DNA of 64,000 bases from the NCBI RefSeq assembly GCF_000092865.1, contig NC_014151.1:3658001-3722000 (forward strand), written 5' to 3'. The position numbers and the translations under genes were made by a program. The notes below the pieces were generated by a model. That model made no database searches and was not told the DNA's origin. It saw nothing but the letters and a program-made list of their open reading frames with translations. Each line of letters begins with the position of its first letter. The first letter of the stretch is position 1. Positions 39,442 to 48,414 of this stretch are shown piece by piece. The DNA is from Cellulomonas flavigena DSM 20109. GTDB taxonomy: Bacteria > Actinomycetota > Actinomycetes > Actinomycetales > Cellulomonadaceae.

Positions 39442-41765
39442 CCGTTACTCCCTCGTGGCGTTGCGTCCGCACGTGCCGCCGCAGCGACGATCGCCTGATG
39501 CATCCCTTGAGCTGTGTCCTCGTACTGCCGATAGAACGTGGCACCGTCCGAGATTGCAGTCAGGGCGAGCTCGGAGTCGTTCCGAAGTTCCGGGCCATCC
39601 CACAAGCCGGTACGACGGAACGTTGCCGATGCCTCGGTGAAGTACTGCTGGATCGGATCTGCATGGGGATCGCGAATAGACACCCGGGCCGGAAGGTCAG
39701 GGGTCATCGACTGGACGATCTCCTTCTCGAGGTGACTGACAGCAGCATCCAGGCCGATGGCGACGATCGGATTCGAGACCCCGGTGAGCGCCAGGTTGAC
39801 CGGCATCCTCCCGAGGCCCACTGCCGCGCGCACCTCATCGGAGAGGCGTTGATACTCCGCCTGATTCGCTCCGTTGATGGCACCCTCTGCCACACCCCAG
39901 ACGACGGCGATCCGGTTGAGCGCCAGACTCGGCGACGCCCCAGATGTCGCCGCGTTCAGTGCGAGTGCTTCATATTGGACGAGTGCCTCACTCGTCCGGC
40001 TCAGACCCGCTGGCTGACTCGTTGCCGCCGCGAGTACTCGCACGAGGTCCTCACGACTGACCGCAGCAGCAACAGTCTTCTCCGCCACGAGCAACGAGGG
40101 GACGAACTCCCACGACCAGTTGCGGTTCGACGGGTCTCGCATGACGCCGACCTCGATCAATCCGTGAAGTTGCGCGGCGATTGCTTCCGCCATGCGCAGG
40201 GAGCCGAGGTTACTGATGTTCTCCGTGCTCGCCGCTGAGGGGTTCGCCGCCAGGTTCGCGAAAACGGCGTCGTTGATCGACGCAACCTGGTGAACGCCCA
40301 ACAAGCCGTGCGACGTCTGGAGACCGGCCCATAGGCCACCGATCCCAGCGAACCCGTCGGAGTGTGGGAGCGACCAGTCCCGCTCCCCGAACCAGTAGTC
40401 GATGCGGGCGCGATCGAACGACGGAGCGTGGGTCACCCAGTCCACTGATCCACCCGTCAACCAGTCCCTCGCCTCCTGCGGGTACGTACCCAGGGTGGCG
40501 AAGACCGATGCTGCGGGATCGAGGTGAAGACGCTGTTCCGAGCCCGGATCCCCCGTCATCTCCATCCGGTAACCGAGCTTCTGCCCGCCACTCGCGAGCT
40601 TTCCATGCTCTTGCTCGTACGCGTCGAGGCGATCGGCGACGGCAACGGTCAGAACCGCGCTCATGCGCGCGCCATCCGGATCGGCGAACAGATAGTCGAT
40701 CGCTCTCGCAGCGTGACCGTAGAGGTTGCTTGGGTCGAACAGACCGTCCGCGAACTTCTCCGCTTGGGCCGGCGACCACACTCGCGATCCACGAGCAAGG
40801 GCCGCGCGGATGCTCAGCGCAAGCTGCGTCGACGAGGCGTCATCGAGCGACGGGTGATCCGGGCGATCCGCCAGACCAGACGCCAGCGCCGCTGTTCGAT
40901 CACCGCCGAGCGCCTCGAACAGCGCCGCCAACACCACGGCTGATCCGTCACCGTGAACGTCGAGGAAGTCCGACAGCATCCGGGCATCACGCTGGTTGTG
41001 ACGACTGTCGGAGATCTTGATCCCCAGGCTGTAGAACCACAGCGCCATCTCTCGCGCCTGCTCGGCCGTCACCGTCCCGGCTCCCGTCGACGCAAGCGCC
41101 CGCACCAACGGCACGTCGACTACCGCGTCCACCGCAGTTCCGGGTGCGTAGCCGGTCATGACGTCGATCCCGACCAGCCGCGCAGCGGTCGCGCGGTCGA
41201 GCTCCTCCCGCTCGTCGCAGGACGCACGAAACGCCCGCAGCCCCGCGGCCGCGTCCTGCACCGCGGCCTGCCAGACCCGCAGCTCACCGGCCGCAGCCGG
41301 CACAGCCGGAAACGCCGGCACGTCGCTCCACGCCCACGGCACACTTACAGCACCACCGGCCAACGCTGCCGCCGCGTACCGCTCCCGCGCAGCCACCGCC
41401 CGGATCCGCGCGGTCGCCACCTCGTGCCGCGCGACCATCACCCGCCGCTCCAACCCACGCAGCGCCGCCCCGTACCCGGCCAGCACCTCCGCCACCTGCC
41501 GGCACCCGCCCGCCGCGTCATCCAGCCCCGCGGCCAGTCGCGCAGCCCGCTCCCCGAGCGCCACCGCCCACTGCCCCACCGACGCCGACACCAGCGCATC
41601 ACCGGCAGCCCGCACCGCACCCGCCCGCGACGCGAACCGCTCCGCACGCGTCAGGTACCCGGCCACGAGATCGTCGATCGCACCGACGTCACCCGCCTCA
41701 GGCGAACGCTCGAGCACCCCGAGCTCCACGCGCCACCCCCTGCCACCACCGGACGAAACGGACAC
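39438..41765 (-). CDS. Large helical secreted-type protein, intact (block copy 2)
   Basis: Protein of 775 aa from the GTG at 41765, chosen because it aligns with the copy 1 start. The first ~200 residues form a long Ala/Arg-rich helical region (AGAVRAAGDALVSASVGQWA) of the type seen at the N-terminus of WXG100/LXG proteins. Residues ~230-520 contain repeated helical units (MLSDFLDVHGDG, ALFEALGGDRTAAL, DPAASVFATLGTYPQ) that recall DUF6571-like actinobacterial proteins. The C-terminal 200 residues are also helical. No signal peptide or toxin domain is recognised. It shows what the ISL3-disrupted copy 1 gene looked like. Confidence 0.7.
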   Translation of the reverse strand: MSVSSGGGRGWRVELGVLERSPEAGDVGAIDDLVAGYLTRAERFASRAGAVRAAGDALVSASVGQWAVALGERAARLAAGLDDAAGGCRQVAEVLAGYGAALRGLERRVMVARHEVATARIRAVAARERYAAAALAGGAVSVPWAWSDVPAFPAVPAAAGELRVWQAAVQDAAAGLRAFRASCDEREELDRATAARLVGIDVMTGYAPGTAVDAVVDVPLVRALASTGAGTVTAEQAREMALWFYSLGIKISDSRHNQRDARMLSDFLDVHGDGSAVVLAALFEALGGDRTAALASGLADRPDHPSLDDASSTQLALSIRAALARGSRVWSPAQAEKFADGLFDPSNLYGHAARAIDYLFADPDGARMSAVLTVAVADRLDAYEQEHGKLASGGQKLGYRMEMTGDPGSEQRLHLDPAASVFATLGTYPQEARDWLTGGSVDWVTHAPSFDRARIDYWFGERDWSLPHSDGFAGIGGLWAGLQTSHGLLGVHQVASINDAVFANLAANPSAASTENISNLGSLRMAEAIAAQLHGLIEVGVMRDPSNRNWSWEFVPSLLVAEKTVAAAVSREDLVRVLAAATSQPAGLSRTSEALVQYEALALNAATSGASPSLALNRIAVVWGVAEGAINGANQAEYQRLSDEVRAAVGLGRMPVNLALTGVSNPIVAIGLDAAVSHLEKEIVQSMTPDLPARVSIRDPHADPIQQYFTEASATFRRTGLWDGPELRNDSELALTAISDGATFYRQYEDTAQGMHQAIVAAAARADATPRGSNG

Positions 41766-41798
41766 ACCGTAGCGACCCGGCACCACCGCCCGTGGCCG

Positions 41799-41807
41799 TC
41801 ATCCACA
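41799..41807. other. TCATCCACA at the right edge of repeat block copy 2
   Basis: Counterpart of 28591-28599, located the same distance before the large gene. A further TTATCCACA (as TGTGGATAA on the plus strand) lies at 41976-41984, inside the 3' end of the next gene. Together these put DnaA-box-like words at both ends of each block. Confidence 0.3.
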
Positions 41808-41933
41808 GGAGGCGACAGCAGAACACGCACCACCCCGCGACGGCCCGGCGCGCGGTCCCGCCGAACTCGGCACAGAGGGGGTGTCGTCGAGGAATGGGGC
41901 GAGGGAGGCGGGAAGACGTCACACCCCGGGCAC

Positions 41934-42737
41934 CTAAGCGTCCGGATGCACCTTTTGGCGCGGTTCCTCCCCATGTGTGGATAAGTCTGTGGTCAAGCGT
42001 GAAGGTTGGCGTTCGACCCCCAGCAGCGAGTGCGCCAGCAGCGTCGCCCCCGCCACGGCGGCGGGCATCGTCGCCACCGCCCCGCCGGGCACCAGGAAGC
42101 ACAGCTGCGTCGCGGCCCCGAACCCGACGGCCCGCCGCCGGTTCTCCCGCAGCAGCCGGTTCCGCTCGGCACGCAGCACACCCCGCGACACCAGCGCGCG
42201 CGTCGTCAGCTCGTGCGCGAGCACCCACCCGGTGAGCAGCAGCCCGGTGAGCCACCCGAGCACCCCGCCGACCAGCGGCACCAGGCCCACCACCCCGGCG
42301 AGCACCGCCACCACCAGACCGCGCAGCAGCAGCGCCAGCCCGTCCTCGGCCCCGCGCCAGAACCCGGTGTCCCCGGTGGGTACGGCACCGGTCTCGTCGG
42401 ACTCCACCGCCCGCCAGATCCGGTCGTAGAACTTCTCGCCCACGGTCAGGGTCAGGGCGGTGAACGTCACGACGACGAGGACGACGGCCGCCGCCAGCAC
42501 CAGGGTCTGTGCGGCGAGCAGCGCGGCGCGCTCCCAGAACGGCGTCCAGTCGTCGGCGAACGGCGTGAGCCACTCCCCCAGGGCACCGAGGTTGAGCACG
42601 AGCACGCCGATCGCGATGACGGCACCGACGCCGACGAGCGCGGCGGGCACCAGCCCGAGCGCCATCAGCCCCGGGCGTCGCCGCCAGTACCCCCACCCGC
42701 GCAGCAGCAGCCGCGCCCCGTCGAGTACGTCGTGCAT
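41934..42737 (-). CDS. EI24/CysZ-type membrane protein
   Basis: Integral membrane protein of 267 aa with about five hydrophobic segments (LMALGLVPAALVGVGAVIAIG; LVLAAAVVLVVVTFTALTLTV; LVVAVLAGVVGLVPLVGGVLG). The conserved GEKFYDRIW and the GF...G..QL pattern are typical of the EI24 domain family, which includes the sulfate transporter CysZ. It is probably a transporter or membrane-integrity protein; no substrate can be inferred. It lies just outside repeat block 2 and is followed on the same strand by APC permeases further upstream. Confidence 0.75.
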   Translation of the reverse strand: MHDVLDGARLLLRGWGYWRRRPGLMALGLVPAALVGVGAVIAIGVLVLNLGALGEWLTPFADDWTPFWERAALLAAQTLVLAAAVVLVVVTFTALTLTVGEKFYDRIWRAVESDETGAVPTGDTGFWRGAEDGLALLLRGLVVAVLAGVVGLVPLVGGVLGWLTGLLLTGWVLAHELTTRALVSRGVLRAERNRLLRENRRRAVGFGAATQLCFLVPGGAVATMPAAVAGATLLAHSLLGVERQPSRLTTDLSTHGEEPRQKVHPDA

Positions 42738-42767
42738 GGTCCCGCAGCGTAGGGCCGCCGGCCCCTC

Positions 42768-44123
42768 TCAGCCGTCCGACGCGTCCCCCGCCCGCGCCTC
42801 CACCCGCGCGGCGGCACTCGCCTGCGACGACTTCCGCGTCACCAGGTGCAGCACCACCCCGACGGCCAGCAGCACACCGGCGAGCGCCCAGTGCTGCGGC
42901 TCCTGCCGGGTGAGCAGCAGCAGGCAGGACAGCACGGCGAGCACGGGCACGAACGTCGGCGCGCGGAAGTGGTCGTGCGGCACCGGGTCGCGCCGCAGCA
43001 CCAGCACGGCGACGTTCGTCGAGAGGAACACGAACAGCAGGAGCAGCACGACGGTCGACGCGAGGTCGACGAGCTCACCGGTGACGGCGAGGAGGATCGC
43101 GACGAGCGTGGTGACGACGATCGCGACGCCGGGAGTACGCCGCTTGGGCAGGACGCGCGCGAGCGGCCCGGGCAGCAGGCCGCGCCCGGCCATGCCGTAC
43201 GCCAGGCGTGACGCCATGATCATCGTCAGCAGCGCGCCGTTGGCGACGGCGACGAGCGCGACGACGGCGAAGACCTTGGGCGGCACGACGCCGGCGACCT
43301 CGACGACCTCGAGCAGCGGGCCGGTCGACTCGGCCAACGTCCCGGGCGCTACGACGGCGGGCGCGACGAACCCCAGCAGCAGGTACACGACACCGGCGGT
43401 GAGCAGCGACCCGAACAGCGCGCGCGGGTACACGCGCGAGACGTCGGTGATCTCCTCGGCGAGGTTGGCGGACGTCTCGAAGCCGACGAACGAGTAGTAC
43501 GCGATGAGCGCGGACCCCAGGACGGCTACCCACACGCCGGTCTCGGCGGGGGCCTCGAACGCGCCGCCCAGGTCGGCGTCGCCGCGCCCGATCACCCAGG
43601 CGCCGAGCACGATGACGACGACGAGCCCGGTGGTCTCGATGAGCGTCATGACGATGTTGGCGCGCAGCGACTCCTTGATGCCCCACGCGTTCGTGAGCGC
43701 GACGAGCACGAGGAAGACGACGGCGGCCGGCACCTGCGGCACGTCGAGGAACGCGGCGAGGTACTCGCCGGTGAAGGCGAGCGACAGCCCGGCGGCGGAG
43801 ACGACGCCGGCGGCGAGCATGCAGAACCCGACGAGGAACGCGACGAGCGGGCTGCGGTACGCCTTCTCGGCGAACACGGCGGACCCGCCGGCCTTCGGGT
43901 ACTTGGTGACGAGCTCGGCGTACGAGAACGCGGTGAGCAGCGCCATGACTAGCGCGACGGCGAACGCGAGCCACACCAGCCCGCCGGCCTGGCCGGCCAT
44001 CTCGCCGATGAGCGCGTACACCCCGGCGCCGAGCACGTCACCGAGGATGAACAGGAAGAGCAGGGGCCCGGTGACGGCGCGCTTCAGCGTGGGGGCGCTC
44101 GTGGTGGTCGTCTCGCTGGTCAC
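42768..44123 (-). CDS. APC-family amino-acid permease
   Basis: Transporter of 451 aa with 12 predicted hydrophobic helices. The start of helix 1 carries the APC signature (LFLFILGDVLGAGVYALIGEMAGQAGG), and GFETSANLAEEI near residue 230 marks the conserved helix 6 region. It most resembles cationic or neutral amino-acid permeases of the CAT/YhdG group. GTG start. A second, unrelated-subgroup permease lies directly upstream on the same strand (49 nt gap), so both may be co-transcribed. Confidence 0.88.
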   Translation of the reverse strand: MTSETTTTSAPTLKRAVTGPLLFLFILGDVLGAGVYALIGEMAGQAGGLVWLAFAVALVMALLTAFSYAELVTKYPKAGGSAVFAEKAYRSPLVAFLVGFCMLAAGVVSAAGLSLAFTGEYLAAFLDVPQVPAAVVFLVLVALTNAWGIKESLRANIVMTLIETTGLVVVIVLGAWVIGRGDADLGGAFEAPAETGVWVAVLGSALIAYYSFVGFETSANLAEEITDVSRVYPRALFGSLLTAGVVYLLLGFVAPAVVAPGTLAESTGPLLEVVEVAGVVPPKVFAVVALVAVANGALLTMIMASRLAYGMAGRGLLPGPLARVLPKRRTPGVAIVVTTLVAILLAVTGELVDLASTVVLLLLFVFLSTNVAVLVLRRDPVPHDHFRAPTFVPVLAVLSCLLLLTRQEPQHWALAGVLLAVGVVLHLVTRKSSQASAAARVEARAGDASDG

Positions 44124-44172
44124 CCGTCCGAGTGTGCGACCGGGCGCCGCGACGCGCGCGTCGAACGACGCG

Positions 44173-45633
44173 TCACCCGGCGCGCGACGCCGACGGCACG
44201 TCGCCCGGGGACGAGCGCCGCCGCCGCGCCGCCTCCGTGACCAGCCATATCCCCACCACGACGGCCACGAGCCCCGCGGTCGCCGCGAGCTGGGCGCGCG
44301 CCGCGGCGTCCCACAGCATGAGCACGACGACCCCGCCGAGCCCCGCGAGCGTCACCCACGTCAGCCACGGGTACCCCCACATCCGCAGCGGCAGCCCCTC
44401 GGCCCCCGCGGCAGCCACCAGCCGGGGCCGCAGCCGCAGCTGCGAGACGGCGACCAGCACCCACACCACCAGGAGCGACGCACCGGCGGCGTTGAGCAGG
44501 ATCCCCAGCAGCGCGTCGGGCAGCAGCCAGTTGAGCGCGACGGCGACGAGCGCGAGCACGACCGACACGACGACGGCCACCCACGGCACGTCGCGCCGCG
44601 AGACCCGCTGCAGCACGCGCGGCCCGTCGCCGCGCCCCGCGAGGGAGAACGCCATGCGCGACGTCGCATAGATGTTGGCGTTGAACGCGGACAGCAGCGC
44701 CAGGACGACGACGACCTCCATGAGCCGCGCGGCACCCGCGAGCCCCGCGAGGTCGAGGACGGCGACGAACGGCCCCTCGACGAGCGCCGGGGAGTCCCAC
44801 GGCAGCACGAGCACCATGACGCCGACGGCCCCGACGTAGAACAGCAGGATCCGCCACACGATCGACCGCGTGGCGCGTGCGACAGCCCGCTGCGGGTCCG
44901 CGGCCTCGGCCGACGCGATGGTGACGATCTCGATGCCGCCGAACGCGAACACCACCACCAGCAGCCCGGCGGCGACCCCCGCCGCACCGGTCGGCGCGAA
45001 CCCGCCGTGGCCCAGGAGGTTGGCCGTCCCGACGGGCGACGTCCCCGGCAGCCACCCCAGCACGAGCGCCGCACCGACGACGAGGAAGCCGACGATCGCG
45101 ACGACCTTGACGAGCGCGAACCAGAACTCGAACTCCCCGAACTGCCGCACGCCGACCAGGTTGACGACCGCGAACACCGCGACGACCGCGAGCGCGACCC
45201 CCCACTGCGGCACCCCCGGCAACCACCCGGTGACGATGCGCGCGACGCCGGTGACCTCGACGCCCAGCACCATGACGAGCGTGAACCAGTAGACCCACCC
45301 GAGCGTGAACCCCGCCCAGCGGCCCAGGGCCAGCTCCGCGTACACCGAGAACGACCCGGACGCGGGCACGGCCGACGCCATCTCCGCGAGCATGCGCATG
45401 ACGAGCACGACGAGCAGCCCGGCGACCGCGTACGACACGAGCACGGCCGGCCCGGCCACCGCGATCCCGACGCCGCTGCCGAGGAACAGCCCGGCACCGA
45501 TCGCCGAGCCCAGACCCATCATCGTCAGGTGCCGGGTGCGCAGCCCGTGGCCGAGGGCGCGGTCGGTGTCGGTGGCCGCGGCGGGCACGGGGGCGGGCGC
45601 GCCGGTGCCCGGCAGGTCGGGTGCGGACGTCAT
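44173..45633 (-). CDS. Amino-acid permease (AAT/GABA-permease group of the APC superfamily)
   Basis: Transporter of 486 aa from ATG 45633. The N-terminal LRTRHLTMMGLGSAIGAGLFLGSG is the classical amino-acid permease signature of the AroP/GabP/ProY group. FAFGGIEIVTIASAEAADP matches the conserved helix 6 region with Gly-Gly-x-E. Twelve hydrophobic segments are visible. It should import amino acids or GABA by proton symport. The start chosen excludes a long in-frame extension that overlaps the upstream kinase gene. Confidence 0.9.
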   Translation of the reverse strand: MTSAPDLPGTGAPAPVPAAATDTDRALGHGLRTRHLTMMGLGSAIGAGLFLGSGVGIAVAGPAVLVSYAVAGLLVVLVMRMLAEMASAVPASGSFSVYAELALGRWAGFTLGWVYWFTLVMVLGVEVTGVARIVTGWLPGVPQWGVALAVVAVFAVVNLVGVRQFGEFEFWFALVKVVAIVGFLVVGAALVLGWLPGTSPVGTANLLGHGGFAPTGAAGVAAGLLVVVFAFGGIEIVTIASAEAADPQRAVARATRSIVWRILLFYVGAVGVMVLVLPWDSPALVEGPFVAVLDLAGLAGAARLMEVVVVLALLSAFNANIYATSRMAFSLAGRGDGPRVLQRVSRRDVPWVAVVVSVVLALVAVALNWLLPDALLGILLNAAGASLLVVWVLVAVSQLRLRPRLVAAAGAEGLPLRMWGYPWLTWVTLAGLGGVVVLMLWDAAARAQLAATAGLVAVVVGIWLVTEAARRRRSSPGDVPSASRAG

Positions 45634-45751
45634 GCGGTGAGGACCTCGGCTCGTCGGGGTGCGGCCGGCGGGCCGTCCGACAACGGTAACCGCGGCGCTG
45701 CGGGCGACGGCGGCCAGGGGTCCCAGGACGGGCCGGCCGGGGCCGGGCTGC

Positions 45752-47425
45752 TCAGTCCAGCGGTGCGGACCACCGCAGCAGCGCCCCGCGCCCGGACGGC
45801 GGCCGCAGCAGCGCGAACGACCCGCCGGACTCCTCGGCACGCTGCGCGAGGTTCCGGGTCCCGGACGCCCGCGCGGGGGCGGGCGGCACGCCGACCCCGT
45901 CGTCCTCGACCTCGACGACGACCTCGCCCGGCTGCCCGGTCGTGACCTCGAGCCGCACGGACACGGCCTGCGAGCGGGCGTGGCGCGCGACGTTCGACAG
46001 TCCCTCGCGCACCACGGCGACGACATTGTTGGCGCGGCCGGGCGCGACGACGTCGTCGATGCCGCCCGCCTCGACGCGGTCGCCGGCGATCGCCTCGACG
46101 AGCCGGCCGTCGACCCGCACGGTGAGCTGCGGCGCGAAGCCGAGCGACGAGCGGGCGAGCTCGACCTCGGCGACGACCCGCTCGACGAGCGGGATCGTCG
46201 CGCCGGGGTCGTCGAGGGTCCGCACGATGACGCGGATCTGCCGGATGCCGGCGTCGACGTGCGCGACGACCTGTTCCAGGGCCTGCGACACCTCCGGCGA
46301 GACGGGGCCCGACGGGTCGGCGCGCAGCGCCTCGACCTGCATCCCGGCGGCGAAGAGCTGCTGGATGGCCAGGTCGTGCAGGTCCCGGGCGATGCGGGTG
46401 CGCTCGTCGCGGACCGCGGCGGTGCCCCGCAGCCGGGCGGCCTCCCCGAGGACGAAGGCCAGTGCCGCCTGCCGCGCGAACGACTGCGCGAGGTCCAGGT
46501 CGTCGTCGGTGAACGGCGCGGCACCGGAGCGTCGCAGCAGCGTGAGGACCCCCATCCCCTGCCCGTGGGCGTGCAGCGGGGCGAGCAGCCCGGGCCCGTA
46601 CCCGGTGAAGGCGTCCGCACCGTCGGCGCTCACGTCGGCGACGAGGGCACCGGCGCCCTCGTCGTACGCCGCGCGGACCCGCGGGTGCGCGCTCATGTCC
46701 GCACCGAGCATCGTGCGGCCCGCGGGTGTGACGATCTCGACGAGCAGCTCGGCGTCGGCGCCGGGCAGCACGATCGCAGCGACGTGCGCGCCGGCGACCT
46801 GCACGGCCGCGTCGGCGACCCGCTCGAGGACGTCCTCGGCGTCGGCACCCTCCAGCAGCATCGTGGAGATCTCCTGCGCGGCGGCGAGCCAGCGCCGACG
46901 GCGGACCTCCAGGTCGTACGACTGCGAGTTGTGCACGGCGATGGCGGCGGCGGCGGCCAGGGACAGCACGACGCCCTCGTCGTCCTCGTCGAACCCGCCG
47001 GCCTTCTCGGACAGGTACAGCGTGCCGAACCGCTCGCCGCGCACGCGCACGGCCGCCCCGAGGAACGAGCCCATCGGCGGGTGCCCCGGCGGCAGGCCCC
47101 GGAAGTCGGGGTGGTGCGTGAGGTCCTCGAGGCGCAGGACGCCCTCGTCGGGGATCGCGCCGAGCACCCCCCAGGCGTGCGGCGGGTGGCCCAGCGCGGC
47201 GACGACGGACTCCTCGACGCCGCTCTGCACGAACTCGACCGACGCGCCGGCCTCGTCGACGATGTTGATGGCGCCGTAGCGCGCCCCGGTGAGGCCGGTG
47301 CTGGCCGCGACGAACCGTTCCAGCAGGCTGCGGGTGTCCAGGTCCCCCGCCATGTCGAGGATCGCCGACAGGAGCGCGGACGTGACGTCCTCCTGCGTCC
47401 GCACCGGGACTGCTGCCTGGGTCAC
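45752..47425 (-). CDS. Double-GAF histidine kinase, DevS/DosT-like
   Basis: Sensor kinase of 557 aa from GTG 47425, chosen because AGGAGG sits 5 nt before it. ATG 47467 would abut the palindrome and lacks a ribosome site. Two GAF domains occupy ~residues 25-175 and 190-345. The HisKA_3 box ERTRIARDLHDLAIQQLF holds the phosphorylated His. The HATPase domain has NVARHAR and DDGVGVPPAP. This is the architecture of the mycobacterial DevS/DosT redox and hypoxia sensors; haem binding is inference. No response regulator adjoins it. The DosR-like palindrome upstream fits a DevR-type partner elsewhere. Confidence 0.85.
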   Translation of the reverse strand: MTQAAVPVRTQEDVTSALLSAILDMAGDLDTRSLLERFVAASTGLTGARYGAINIVDEAGASVEFVQSGVEESVVAALGHPPHAWGVLGAIPDEGVLRLEDLTHHPDFRGLPPGHPPMGSFLGAAVRVRGERFGTLYLSEKAGGFDEDDEGVVLSLAAAAAIAVHNSQSYDLEVRRRRWLAAAQEISTMLLEGADAEDVLERVADAAVQVAGAHVAAIVLPGADAELLVEIVTPAGRTMLGADMSAHPRVRAAYDEGAGALVADVSADGADAFTGYGPGLLAPLHAHGQGMGVLTLLRRSGAAPFTDDDLDLAQSFARQAALAFVLGEAARLRGTAAVRDERTRIARDLHDLAIQQLFAAGMQVEALRADPSGPVSPEVSQALEQVVAHVDAGIRQIRVIVRTLDDPGATIPLVERVVAEVELARSSLGFAPQLTVRVDGRLVEAIAGDRVEAGGIDDVVAPGRANNVVAVVREGLSNVARHARSQAVSVRLEVTTGQPGEVVVEVEDDGVGVPPAPARASGTRNLAQRAEESGGSFALLRPPSGRGALLRWSAPLD

Positions 47426-47468
47426 GACTTCCTCCTGCTCGGGCGACGCCCCCAGGATAGGAGTCATG

Positions 47469-47480
47469 GGACCTAGGTCC
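47469..47480. promoter_or_regulatory. DosR/DevR-box-like palindrome before the GAF kinase
   Basis: GGACCTAGGTCC is a perfect 12-bp palindrome, extended as GGGACCTAGGTCCTA, ~45 nt before the preferred start codon. It resembles the GGGAC-n-GTCCC core of mycobacterial DosR boxes. It suggests that a DevR-type regulator controls this kinase, possibly its own partner. Confidence 0.45.
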
Positions 47481-47484
47481 TAGT

Positions 47485-47546
47485 GGCCGGGACGGTCCGG
47501 CCCTCGCGAGGCTCCGGCAGGAGGCGACCCGCACAGCCCGTGCGGG
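47485..47546 (-). terminator. Paired GC hairpins after the methyltransferase gene
   Basis: Two perfect stems without U-tracts: GGCCGG/CCGGCC (47485-47502) and CCCGCAC/GTGCGGG (47528-47546). They sit between the methyltransferase stop (47578) and the downstream kinase gene on the same strand and may end the polyketide-tailoring transcript. Confidence 0.4.
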
Positions 47547-47577
47547 CGCCCCCCGCCGACGACGAGGCCGCCCTCGG

Positions 47578-48414
47578 TCAGCGGTCGCTGCGCGTCGCCT
47601 CGACGAGCCACATGCGCGCGTCCCCGACGAGCGCGGGATCGGTCAGCGGCGGCACGGGGCGCCCGTGGCGCTCGGCGAGCTCGTCGGCCGTCGTGACCTG
47701 CGCGTCCCAGCCGTGCCGGGCGGCCCACGCGACGGGGTCGTCGAGCGTGGACGACCACGTCGCGTTGAACCGCTCGAGCCGCCGCCACACCTCCTGCATC
47801 TGCGGCAGGTCGACGTACGCCTGGTTGGCGTGCTCGAAGCCCAGGCTGCTGCCCGGTGCGGACAGCTCGCCCAGCTCGGCGAGCAGCGTGTCGTTGGCGC
47901 CCGTGTCGAGGTACATCAGCAGCCCCTCGACGAGCCACGCGGTGGGCTGCTCCGGGTCGAACCCGGCGTCGACGAGCGCGCTGCGCCAGTCGTCACGCAG
48001 GTCGACGGGCAGCACGACGCGGTCGCACGCCGGGGTCGCGCGCCGGGCCCGCAGCACGGCCTCCTTGAACGCGACGAGGGCCGGCAGGTCGACCTCGAAC
48101 AGCTGCGTGCCGTCGGGCCAGGTCAGCCGGAACGCGCGCGTGTCGAGCCCGGCGGCGAGCAGCACGACCTGCGTGCACCCGGCCGCGGCGGCGGCCTGCA
48201 GGTGGTCGTCGAAGAACCGGGTGCGCAGCGCGAAGTACTCCTGGTTCATGCGGCCCGCGTCGGCCACCTGGATCCAGCCGACCGCGTCGACGAGGTGGGC
48301 GGCGAGCGGGTCGGCGAACAGCCGGTCGGGGCGCGCGTCCTCCGTGGCACGCGCCTGCGCGATGATGACGGCGGTCCTGCTGACGCCGGTCGTGGGTCGG
48401 GTCGCGGTGGTCAC
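47578..48414 (-). CDS. SAM-dependent O-methyltransferase (TIGR00027/leucine carboxyl MT-like)
   Basis: Methyltransferase of 278 aa. The N-terminal TAVIIAQARATEDARPDRLFADPLA and QVVLLAAGLDTRAFRL are family signatures of the class I MTases often found in polyketide clusters. EVDLPALVAFK carries the acidic SAM ribose contact and WLVEGLLMYL the later core. The GTG start overlaps the stop of the FAD monooxygenase gene (GTGA). The probable role is methylation of a phenol or carboxyl of the aromatic polyketide. Confidence 0.85.
   Translation of the reverse strand: MTTATRPTTGVSRTAVIIAQARATEDARPDRLFADPLAAHLVDAVGWIQVADAGRMNQEYFALRTRFFDDHLQAAAAAGCTQVVLLAAGLDTRAFRLTWPDGTQLFEVDLPALVAFKEAVLRARRATPACDRVVLPVDLRDDWRSALVDAGFDPEQPTAWLVEGLLMYLDTGANDTLLAELGELSAPGSSLGFEHANQAYVDLPQMQEVWRRLERFNATWSSTLDDPVAWAARHGWDAQVTTADELAERHGRPVPPLTDPALVGDARMWLVEATRSDR

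Noticed and set aside
42768..45633. The two permease genes as another recent tandem duplication
   Set aside because: They belong to different APC subgroups, with different N-terminal signatures and little similarity beyond the fold.
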